DNA from: Desulfosporosinus sp049943955
GTDB taxonomy: Bacteria; Bacillota; Desulfitobacteriia; Desulfitobacteriales; Desulfitobacteriaceae
NCBI RefSeq assembly: GCF_049943955.1
Contig: NZ_JBNFTW010000008.1
Span: 62,001 to 126,000, forward strand
Length of the DNA stretch: 64,000 bases
Direction: 5' to 3'
Positions within the stretch are counted from its first letter, which is position 1. Each line of letters starts with the position of its first letter. The notes below the pieces were generated by a model. The model saw only the letters and a list, made by a program, of their open reading frames with translations, did not search any database and was not told the origin of the DNA. Positions 57,169-64,000 of the stretch are shown one piece after another. Both the position numbers and the translations under genes were made by a program.

Positions 57169-57684
57169 ATGGCTTCATTTATCGGGCAAAGGGGATTTTC
57201 CCCGACACAACAAATGACATTCCCCTCACCTAATCAGACACAAAACTTTACTTCAAGCAAACAACAACGACCGGGACAAATTCCCTTCCAGGGAACTGCT
57301 CCCAACCCCGCTGCCCCATCTCTCATTAAACCTGAAATGTCCGCAAAACAAGAGAATGTCAAACCTTTCCCATCGTTACAGCAAAACTCTCACCTAGTCG
57401 AAGAACAGACTTCATCTTCCATCTCCAAAACACCAGATCTTTGGCAGCAACAAGCAGGAATTCTCCTGAAACAATATGGTCCTTCTCTTATAAAACAATA
57501 TGGCCCGCCTCTGGCTCGTCAGATCGGATTACCTCTTCTCCGAAACTTCGGACCTCCTTTGGCCAAAAATGTTGGCATACCACTCGCTCAGCGTCTAGGT
57601 TCTCCCTTTGTACGCAGACTAGTTATACCTCTCGCCAAAAAGGCCGGATTTGCAGTCATTCGCCGCCTCGGATTTCCTTTTTAA
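57169..57684 (+). CDS. Octapeptide-repeat cationic protein, unknown function
   Basis: Start at 57169 (MASFIGQRGFSPTQQ, 171 residues) after AAAGGGGG. Residues 1-98 are Pro/Gln/Ser/Thr-rich and probably disordered. Residues 99-171 consist of nine successive eight-residue units with the pattern L-[ALI]-[KR]-[QNR]-x-G-x-P, for example LLKQYGPS, LIKQYGPP, LARQIGLP, LAKNVGIP, ending VIRRLGFP-F. The repeat region is positively charged and amphipathic in spacing, with no signal peptide and no Cys. I know no family with this repeat. A surface, spore or membrane-binding role is speculation. Confidence 0.7.
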   Translation: MASFIGQRGFSPTQQMTFPSPNQTQNFTSSKQQRPGQIPFQGTAPNPAAPSLIKPEMSAKQENVKPFPSLQQNSHLVEEQTSSSISKTPDLWQQQAGILLKQYGPSLIKQYGPPLARQIGLPLLRNFGPPLAKNVGIPLAQRLGSPFVRRLVIPLAKKAGFAVIRRLGFPF

Positions 57685-57762
57685 TCACGTCAGCAATTTC
57701 CATCCCCTTCCTCAAATCGCCGCAACGATTAGGGAGGGGATGAATTGCGTTATGGTATCCGT

Positions 57763-58191
57763 CTATTTAACAATAAGAACCGGACACTTAACTCGCTGTA
57801 AGACACCTTGACTGACACTTCCCAGCATTGAACCCGCTAGAGGGCCATAGCCATGACTGCCCATAACAACCAAATCGATTTCTTCACGTTCTGTTTCAGA
57901 AGCTATCCGAGCAGCAGGATGCCCCTCAATTTTTTTCCTGGTAATTTTTACGCCATCAACATCCATTCCTTCGAGAGTAGTATCTAAAACTAACTCTCCT
58001 CCCTCTTCAAGTTGTTCCGGAGGAATAATTAAATTGGCTGCGATACTGTATCCCCAATAGGCTTCAGGAACATAGGTTATGAAAAGCAGCTCAATTTCAG
58101 AGTGGAAGGTTCTAGCAAGATCTAAAGCCATTTTAAAGGCACGCCGAGAATACTCAGATGCATCCGTGGGCACTAATATTTTATTAAACAT
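57763..58191 (-). CDS. Universal stress protein (UspA family)
   Basis: A 142-residue UspA domain. It begins MFNKILVPTDASEYSRRAFKMAL and ends with the ATP-binding pattern G-x2-G-x9-G-[ST] seen in GSHGYGPLAGSMLGSVS, so it is of the nucleotide-binding type. It is cytoplasmic, acts in stress survival, and the exact role is undefined. It diverges from the ferritin gene; a 19-bp palindrome lies between them. Confidence 0.92.
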   Translation of the reverse strand: MFNKILVPTDASEYSRRAFKMALDLARTFHSEIELLFITYVPEAYWGYSIAANLIIPPEQLEEGGELVLDTTLEGMDVDGVKITRKKIEGHPAARIASETEREEIDLVVMGSHGYGPLAGSMLGSVSQGVLQRVKCPVLIVK

Positions 58192-58246
58192 AATAGCATA
58201 GCTCCCCCCTCACAAGATCTAGAATTCTTAACGTCTCCATTAATTC

Positions 58247-58265
58247 ATTCTTCTTTAAGAAGAAT
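58247..58265. promoter_or_regulatory. Candidate Fur/PerR-type operator
   Basis: ATTCTTCTT-T-AAGAAGAAT is a perfect 9-1-9 palindrome in the gap between uspA and ferritin. The single central base and arm length fit the 7-1-7 layout of Fur-family boxes, although the bases differ from the classic GATAAT box. Control of ferritin by iron or peroxide would make sense. Confidence 0.5.
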
Positions 58266-58362
58266 TATAACACTTCTGAATTTAATTGCAGGATTTTTTA
58301 CTTATATGTAGAAGAATTCTAAAAAAGGAAATCATCTAATAACAGAAAGGACGATTATTATC

Positions 58363-58887
58363 ATGCAAAAGGAAACCATGATTCAGGCCATAAATGGCCA
58401 ACTTAATAAAGAACTTTTTTCTGGTTACTTATATCTTGCCATGCAAGCATATTTTTCATCCCAGAATCTCGACGGTTTTGCTACTTACTTTCGTGTTCAA
58501 GTTCAAGAAGAACGTGATCATGCTTTAGGCTTCTTCAATTATCTCAATAAGATTGGCGGGAAGATCACACTAATTGAAATTGCAAAACCTCAAACCGATT
58601 TTTCCAGTCCCCAAGAAGTATTTGAGGTCGCTTTAAGCCATGAACAGTTTGTGACCCAATCAATCTATTCCCTAATGGACATTGCCCGAGAAAATAAAGA
58701 TCATACCACTGAAATCTTTCTTCAATGGTATATTACAGAGCAAACCGAAGAAGAGGAAAACATGGGGCGTGTTTTAAAGAAATTGAAACTTATCAAAGAA
58801 GACGGGGCCGGGCTTTTTATGATTGACAACGAGCTCTCGCAAAGAGTGTATACCCCTGCGGTTATCCCCGGAATAACACTTTTATAA
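58363..58887 (+). CDS. ftnA: Non-heme ferritin (FtnA type)
   Basis: A 174-residue ferritin. The di-iron centre ligands are spread over LNKELFSGYLYLAMQ (Glu), FRVQVQEERDHALGFF (Glu, His), ALSHEQFVTQSIYSLM (Glu) and FLQWYITEQTEEEENM (Gln/Glu). The protein should form a 24-mer that oxidises and stores iron. No heme-binding Met of bacterioferritin is apparent. AGAAAGGA lies upstream, and the palindrome at 58247-58265 is a candidate regulatory site. Confidence 0.95.
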   Translation: MQKETMIQAINGQLNKELFSGYLYLAMQAYFSSQNLDGFATYFRVQVQEERDHALGFFNYLNKIGGKITLIEIAKPQTDFSSPQEVFEVALSHEQFVTQSIYSLMDIARENKDHTTEIFLQWYITEQTEEEENMGRVLKKLKLIKEDGAGLFMIDNELSQRVYTPAVIPGITLL

Positions 58888-58955
58888 CGTACGGCCCGTC
58901 TTAGTTTCACTCTAGTCCTTAAAAAATAATTTCATGAAAAAGAACCGGATCTATG

Positions 58956-61900
58956 CTAATCGGCACTGTCTGGGAACTGAGTTAATTCCGTTATATCAAG
59001 GTTAAAGAATCGTTCAGCCTCTTCCGCCGAAACAGGTTTAGCCAGCAAATATCCCTGAACCTCGTCACAGTCTTTCCTATGAAGAAAATCTAACTGATCA
59101 AGACGTTCTACTCCTTCGGCGATGACCTTGAGTCCTAAATTCTTAGCTAATTGTATAATTGTCAGAACTATGGCTTGCCTATCCAGATGTTCCATCAAAG
59201 AAGAAATAAACGAGCGGTCAATTTTCAAAGCATCCAGAGAAAAACGGCTTAGATAACTCAAGGATGAAAATCCTGTTCCAAAATCGTCGATGGAAAGCCG
59301 AATGCCCATTGCTTTCATTTTTCGAAGAATTTCCGAGCTTAAGTCCACGTTTTCCATACTTAAAGTTTCAGTAATCTCTAATTCCAGCCATTGGGCCTCC
59401 AAGCCAGTAGTCTCAATAATCCGGGAAATTTTCTCAACAAGGTCCTTCTGACGAAATTGACGCGCAGAAAGATTAACCGCCATGCTCACCGGAGGATAGC
59501 CTAAATCCTGCCAATATTTATTTTGTATACAGGCAGACTGTAAAACCCATTCTCCTAACGGCAAGATAAGACCGCTTTCTTCGGCGATTGCAATAAATTT
59601 GCTTGGAGGCAGGAGACCTCTATGAGGATGCTGCCAACGTACCAACGCTTCAAACCCACAAATCTGCCCATCCTTTAGATTAAATTGAGGCTGATATTCC
59701 AGAATGAATTCCCCTTTTTGCAAAGCACGACGCATTTCATTTTGCAGTTTTAATCGTTCCGACAAACGTTGGTTAAGAGCTTCCGTATAAAAATGATAGT
59801 GATTGCGGCCTTCAGCTTTAACTTGATACATTGCCATATCGGCATGTTGGATCAATACTTCCGGATCTTCACCATCGACAGGATAAAGAGCAATACCTAA
59901 ACTCGCTGTAATATAAGTCTCTTGATCGCCAATCTGAAATGGAGCATTTAGAACCTTCAGCAATTTCCGAGCAATTTGAGCAGCTTGTTGTTCTGAAGAG
60001 AGCTCAGACAATAAAATGATAAATTCGTCCCCGCCTTGTCTGGCAACTGTATCATCAGGCCGCAAGGCATTTTTAAGACGCTCGGCGATCTGACAAAGCA
60101 AAGCATCACCTTGCGCATGCCCGAAGGTGTCGTTAACAAGTTTAAAGTCGTCCATATCCAGAAAAAAGACGGCAACTTGTTCTTGTCGACGGCAGGCCTG
60201 TAATATAGCCAAGTCCAAGCGATCTTTAAACAATAAACGATTGGGCAGATCCGTTAAAGCATCATGATTTGTCTGATAAGATAAGCGATAAAGCAGGGCC
60301 CTTTTCTCAGTGACATCGTGAAAGACTAAGACCGCTCCAATCATTGTTTCCTCCCGATCACGCATGGGAGTTACTGAAATTTTAATATGAAAGGTCTGGT
60401 GACCAAGTCGATGTTTTAAAATTGCGGGATTTGACAACGTGACCGCTTTGCGTTCCCGCAAGCACTGATATAGAGGCTGGACTAAGGGAAGTTCCGTACT
60501 TCCATGATAAATATCAAATACCTGCTCAATGCATAAACTAACAGCATCCTTATAGGCCCAGCCAGTCATCGTTTCTGCGACGGGATTGAGGTAGGTGATT
60601 TTCCCCCCCACATCTGTGGTAATCACACCATCTCCGATGGAAGCCAAAGTTACTTGGGCGCGCTCCTTTTCCTGCCAAAGTGCCTTTTCATTAAGTATAC
60701 GCTGGGTCACATCATCATAGAGCAAGACAATGTCACCTGTCGCTAGTCTATAAATAACCCCTTCACTCCACCCAGAACATCGTTGGTTTTTGTAATAAAC
60801 AGCTGGAAAATGCCTCTTCTCTCCGGTACGATACACTTGAAGAACAAGATCCCAGACACCTAATTTTTTGGCCATCGGAAGGACTTCGTCAAGGCATGCG
60901 CCAATCCCTTGTTGTCTGGAGATATTTTCTATTTTTTCCGCCGCCCGGTTGAGAGCTGTGCAAATAAAATCTTCTCCCTGGTTAACAGGCTTAAAAACTA
61001 TTACTGCACTGCTCATTGTTTCAAACATATCGCGGTACTGTTCTTCTTGACGCAGCAGAGCATTCTGAATCGATAAGCGATCACTGATATCTTGCTTTAC
61101 CACGATAAAATGAGTTATTCGCCCGTCGTCATCGATGACAGGCGTAATGGTCATTTCCTCGTTATAACAAGTTCCATCGGCTCGACGATTAATTAACTCT
61201 CCATGCCAGGTTCTTCCTTCCAGAATGGTTCGCCATAAATTCTGATAGAACGCCTTATCCTGGTATCCTGAAGAAATTAACGTCATAGTTTTTCCCAGAG
61301 TGTCATTGAGGGAGTACCCGGATAATCTGGTAAAAGCGGGATTAGCCCAAAGTATTTCTCCCGCTCGATTAGTGATAATAATAGAACTTGCCGCTGCAAC
61401 AAGAGCCTTATTTTGGAGTTGAAGTTGGCCCTGATTTTCCGAAGTCCAGAGCACTAATGCCAGTTGATCGGCAAGAGATTGGACAAGGTTAACCTTAGAA
61501 GGATTGAAAAATTCCTCACTTGGGGCATACAAAATCAAAACGCCTAAGGTTTTCCCTTTTGTTATTAAAGGGAAGATAGCTTCCGACCGAATGGAAAGCT
61601 TCGAGTATATTGGCCACCAGGGGTAATAACGCGAATTCTGCCAAACATCATGGATTTGAGGCTTACGGGTTCGTATCGCTTCGTCAAATCCGTAAGAATC
61701 TTTATGGTTATTATTCCATAACATTTGTATTTTAGAAGAAAGGCCCCCCAGATCTGCTTGTGCCACTAAAGTTAGAGAACTTTTTCTTCCTTTCAGGCCA
61801 ATAATTGCTAACGGATACCCTAAAGTATTCACTAATTCATTGCAAGGGTATTGTAAAATATCATTTAACGAACGTTCTTCCAATAAACGCTTTGTAATTT

Positions 61901-62363
61901 CATAAAGGATTCTTTCCCTGCACTCCGTGTATTGAATCTGGGTAATGTTGCTGAGAGTCGTTAAAACCCGGGCCGAGGACTTATAATCTCCGGGCAGAAC
62001 AAGACTGCGAATACTCAGCCAGCATGGATATGGATTAAACCGATGGAGAATCCTGATCTCCCCTATTTGCTCCGAAGACTGAAGGACAGTCTTACGAGCA
62101 TGTTCCCGCCATATTAGAAGCTGTCCATCTTCATAAGCCCATTCTGTGGGATTTATTATATAGTCATCAGATTTTAATTCACTTAAGCTTGCAGCCAATA
62201 ATTCTTCGGCGGCTGGGTTTGCATTGAGAATAATCCCACTTTCGTCTTGAAGTAAAACTCCCTCTCTAACGGCAGCAAAGATAGTCTCAAATAACGACAC
62301 TTTTTCGGCTAGAGCAGACGTCATGTCCTGATATTGAAGCTCACTTTCTATAAACGTATTCAT
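58956..62363 (-). CDS. Multi-PAS/GAF GGDEF-EAL cyclic-di-GMP enzyme
   Basis: Start at 62363 (MNTFIESELQYQD, 1135 residues) after TGGAGG. Sensory part: PAS (residues about 20-130), GAF (about 160-310), and three further PAS domains (about 320-680). The GGDEF domain (about 690-850) has an intact GGDEF and an RxxD inhibitory site (RPDD) five residues before it. The EAL domain (about 870-1125) keeps EALVRW, NLSARQF, LEITET, DDFGTG, KIDRSF, AEGVE and VQGYL. Both synthesis and breakdown of c-di-GMP are thus possible. No signal peptide or membrane helix is evident. Confidence 0.94.
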   Translation of the reverse strand: MNTFIESELQYQDMTSALAEKVSLFETIFAAVREGVLLQDESGIILNANPAAEELLAASLSELKSDDYIINPTEWAYEDGQLLIWREHARKTVLQSSEQIGEIRILHRFNPYPCWLSIRSLVLPGDYKSSARVLTTLSNITQIQYTECRERILYEITKRLLEERSLNDILQYPCNELVNTLGYPLAIIGLKGRKSSLTLVAQADLGGLSSKIQMLWNNNHKDSYGFDEAIRTRKPQIHDVWQNSRYYPWWPIYSKLSIRSEAIFPLITKGKTLGVLILYAPSEEFFNPSKVNLVQSLADQLALVLWTSENQGQLQLQNKALVAAASSIIITNRAGEILWANPAFTRLSGYSLNDTLGKTMTLISSGYQDKAFYQNLWRTILEGRTWHGELINRRADGTCYNEEMTITPVIDDDGRITHFIVVKQDISDRLSIQNALLRQEEQYRDMFETMSSAVIVFKPVNQGEDFICTALNRAAEKIENISRQQGIGACLDEVLPMAKKLGVWDLVLQVYRTGEKRHFPAVYYKNQRCSGWSEGVIYRLATGDIVLLYDDVTQRILNEKALWQEKERAQVTLASIGDGVITTDVGGKITYLNPVAETMTGWAYKDAVSLCIEQVFDIYHGSTELPLVQPLYQCLRERKAVTLSNPAILKHRLGHQTFHIKISVTPMRDREETMIGAVLVFHDVTEKRALLYRLSYQTNHDALTDLPNRLLFKDRLDLAILQACRRQEQVAVFFLDMDDFKLVNDTFGHAQGDALLCQIAERLKNALRPDDTVARQGGDEFIILLSELSSEQQAAQIARKLLKVLNAPFQIGDQETYITASLGIALYPVDGEDPEVLIQHADMAMYQVKAEGRNHYHFYTEALNQRLSERLKLQNEMRRALQKGEFILEYQPQFNLKDGQICGFEALVRWQHPHRGLLPPSKFIAIAEESGLILPLGEWVLQSACIQNKYWQDLGYPPVSMAVNLSARQFRQKDLVEKISRIIETTGLEAQWLELEITETLSMENVDLSSEILRKMKAMGIRLSIDDFGTGFSSLSYLSRFSLDALKIDRSFISSLMEHLDRQAIVLTIIQLAKNLGLKVIAEGVERLDQLDFLHRKDCDEVQGYLLAKPVSAEEAERFFNLDITELTQFPDSAD

Positions 62364-62378
62364 ATGATACCTCCACAA

Positions 62379-62724
62379 CGAAAGGCCTTTTGAGGTTTAT
62401 GGGTTTCCGATTTTATCCGACAGTCGTAGCTGAATTATATACATTATTCGACATAAATTGACCTACACCTTTCAATAGTTTAAATTTTTCAAAGATCTCT
62501 GCCAATTTTTCTTTTATATTGACACTAACCATTAATTCATCAATTCCATCCCCAACAAATCTTCTGACGATTTGTGAACAGTCTGTATCAAGACTGCCCT
62601 AGCTTACATAAAAAGTAGTATGAGGGAGTCCTATAATCTTGAAATCTGCATAATAAAGCTAATAAGGAGATATCCATATACTTCTAAAAATTGTTTGCTT
62701 TACAATATCAATCAACAAAAAATA
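62379..62724. other. Intergenic region without recognised genes
   Basis: An AT-rich stretch between two divergently transcribed genes. It should contain the promoter of the GGDEF-EAL gene, but I see no clear consensus pair, no stable hairpin and no open frame with a ribosome-binding site that begins a plausible protein. Confidence 0.5.
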
Positions 62725-62755
62725 TTTACAAACATTCAAGCAATCATTATAATGT
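62725..62755 (+). promoter_or_regulatory. Promoter with candidate operator of the CadC-like gene
   Basis: -35 TTTACA (62725-62730), a 17-bp spacer and a perfect -10 TATAAT (62748-62753). An imperfect inverted repeat ACATT...AATGT (62732-62755) covers the spacer and -10, the usual place for an ArsR-family operator. Confidence 0.7.
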
Positions 62756-62788
62756 TTATGAAGTAAACTAAATAAGGGGGAATACCTA

Positions 62789-63157
62789 TTGAACCGTATA
62801 ACCCACCAAAACTTCTGCAGTCTGGATTGTCACATTCCCCCTCACCGGTCAAAGGAATTGTCTCACTCGCTTGCGCAAATGGAAGGCGTAACACCTATTT
62901 TTAAGGCCCTTGCCGATGAAACGCGGGTAAAAATTATTTATGCCTTACTCCAAGAGCCAAATCTTTGCGTTTGCGATCTTGCCCAGATTACAGATTTAAC
63001 GGTCTCAGGAGCCTCTCACCATTTACGCTTGCTTAAAAACTTGGGACTTGCTCGATCTCATAAAGAGGGCAAACTCGTGCGCTATTGTATCCATGATGAG
63101 CACGTTAAAATCATCTTAGAAGAAGCGCTCAACCATTGTAACCACCTCCCAAGATAA
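62789..63157 (+). CDS. ArsR-family metal-responsive repressor, CadC-like
   Basis: A 122-residue repressor with a TTG start after GGGGGAAT. It has a winged helix (LADETRVKIIYALL, DLTVSGASHHLRLLKNLGLA). The metal-binding pattern of CadC is present: two N-terminal Cys (FCSLDCH) and LCVCDLA in helix alpha-3. This suggests sensing of Cd(II), Pb(II) or Zn(II). No cadA-type efflux ATPase follows; instead an acyl-CoA dehydratase activase begins 47 bp downstream. The target of the regulator is therefore open. Confidence 0.9.
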   Translation: MNRITHQNFCSLDCHIPPHRSKELSHSLAQMEGVTPIFKALADETRVKIIYALLQEPNLCVCDLAQITDLTVSGASHHLRLLKNLGLARSHKEGKLVRYCIHDEHVKIILEEALNHCNHLPR

Positions 63158-63204
63158 CCACCTTTGGAAATAATTTGGCATAATACGTCAAGTGGAGGAT
63201 GAAA

Positions 63205-64000
63205 ATGAGTAGAGTTTTAAATATCGGATTAGACGTAGGTTCTACAACAGTAAAACTTGTCGTGCTTGATAACAATCGAACGATAGTCTACAAAAACTAT
63301 TTAAGGCATTTTTCCAATATTCGCAATACCGTTGTTATGATGCTTGAGGATGCCAAAGCAATTCTCCAAGGACATGCCCTAACCTTAATGGTTACCGGTT
63401 CGGGAGGATATAACATTTCTCAAACATTAGATGTTCCCTTTATCCAGGAAGTCATGGCATGCTCCAACGCCATAAAACTGGTTATTCCCAAGACTGATGC
63501 TGCCATAGAACTAGGTGGTGAAGATGCTAAGGTCACTTATTTTGGTGATTCTCTTGAACAACGAATGAACGGAACCTGTGCCGGAGGAACCGGAGCTTTT
63601 ATCGATCAGATGGCCTCATTGCTGCAAACAGATGCTCTGGGTTTAAATGAGTTAGCTAAAAACTACAAAACTATTTATCCTATTGCTTCACGCTGTGGAG
63701 TATTTGCTAAAACTGATATTCAACCCTTGCTTAATGAGGGGGCTGCTAAAGAGGATATTGCCGTTTCTGTTTTCCAAGCTGTTGTTAATCAAACCATTAG
63801 CGGTTTGGCTCAAGGACGTCCGATTACGGGTAACGTGGCTTTTTTAGGCGGTCCTTTATTTTTCCTTTCGGAACTTAGAAAGCGTTTTATTGAAACATTG
63901 CATTTAGATGACCAAAGTATTATTTTTCCCGATGACTCTCAATACTTCGTGGCCATCGGTGCTGCCCTTTCATCACGAAATCAACAGCCTTTTACTCAAG
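63205..64000 (+). CDS. 2-hydroxyacyl-CoA dehydratase activase (BadF/BcrA family), partial
   Basis: The gene is open to the window end (265 codons, no stop). The start at 63205 follows GTGGAGGA. It opens with the ASKHA nucleotide-binding segment IGLDVGSTTVKLVVLD and includes NGTCAGGTGAFIDQMA and FLGGPLFFLSELR, the marks of the activator that reduces 2-hydroxyacyl-CoA dehydratases using ATP and a [4Fe-4S] cluster. Many clostridial homologues are very long (over 1000 residues, with the dehydratase-like part fused). Whether this one is long cannot be seen here. Confidence 0.9.
   Translation, partial: MSRVLNIGLDVGSTTVKLVVLDNNRTIVYKNYLRHFSNIRNTVVMMLEDAKAILQGHALTLMVTGSGGYNISQTLDVPFIQEVMACSNAIKLVIPKTDAAIELGGEDAKVTYFGDSLEQRMNGTCAGGTGAFIDQMASLLQTDALGLNELAKNYKTIYPIASRCGVFAKTDIQPLLNEGAAKEDIAVSVFQAVVNQTISGLAQGRPITGNVAFLGGPLFFLSELRKRFIETLHLDDQSIIFPDDSQYFVAIGAALSSRNQQPFTQ

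Overview
The window looks like chromosomal DNA of a low-to-mid GC, anaerobic, Gram-positive member of the Clostridia. The best guess is the Desulfosporosinus/Desulfitobacterium group of the Peptococcales, judged from protein style only. Supporting signs are AGGAGG/GGGGG ribosome-binding sites, Bacillus-like sigma-A promoters, EndoA/EndoAI, MurT/GatD, a manganese catalase, a cobalamin riboswitch with cobalt uptake, glutamate 2,3-aminomutase, and a 2-hydroxyacyl-CoA dehydratase activase running off the right edge. I see no prophage, integrase, rRNA, tRNA or CRISPR array.

Layout. 1-233: a DnaA-box cluster and the terminator of the t6A operon. 0.2-5 kb (minus strand): tsaD-rimI-tsaB-tsaE, an amidohydrolase and an EamA exporter. 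5-9.5 kb: Tex, an aminotransferase and a cyclophilin lipoprotein. 9.7-13.5 kb: a TetR-HlyD-ABC-ABC2 drug-export operon interrupted by a dispersed repeat. 14-16.6 kb (plus): a sulfonate/nitrate-type ABC importer. 16.7-21 kb: ilvD, a FadR-type regulator, a Cys-cluster protein and a phosphoesterase. 21-23.2 kb: cobalamin riboswitch, NiCoT transporter, CbiJ. 23.3-28.3 kb: two SHOCT proteins, a glutamine amidotransferase, EndoAI-EndoA, GatD-MurT. 28.7-37.5 kb: a small membrane protein, a flavoprotein remnant, gltD/gltB and a ClC exchanger with an RCK_C domain. 37.5-43 kb: a GntR/RCK_C (BusR-like) regulator with acpS-nnr-alr, diverging from glutamate 2,3-aminomutase. 43-47 kb: radical SAM, VOC, HEAT-Ogt fusion, tautomerase, and TrmO with a giant His-rich tail. 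47-52.4 kb: MarR, a heterodimeric ABC exporter, Mn catalase. 52.5-56.4 kb: a c-di-GMP-type (GEMM-I) riboswitch before an ArsB/NhaD-like permease, then the AmmeMemoRadiSam pair. 56.6-64 kb: RidA, an octapeptide-repeat protein, UspA, ferritin, a PAS/GAF-GGDEF-EAL protein, a CadC-like ArsR repressor and the activase.

How the genes work together. Two second-messenger themes stand out. First, a BusR-like regulator, whose architecture is known for c-di-AMP sensing, faces a predicted beta-glutamate (osmolyte) synthase. Between them lies a perfect 16-bp inverted repeat that brackets the -10 box of the predicted aminomutase promoter. This suggests a c-di-AMP-controlled osmolyte biosynthesis module and is the most interesting hypothesis here. 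Second, a GEMM-I riboswitch and an intact GGDEF/EAL enzyme lie within 10 kb of each other. The t6A synthesis genes and the t6A-methylating TrmO homologue are also both present. At least four clear copies and one degenerate copy of a palindromic intergenic repeat with IS200/IS605-like ends are scattered through the window. One of them sits between the c-di-GMP riboswitch terminator and its presumed target gene.
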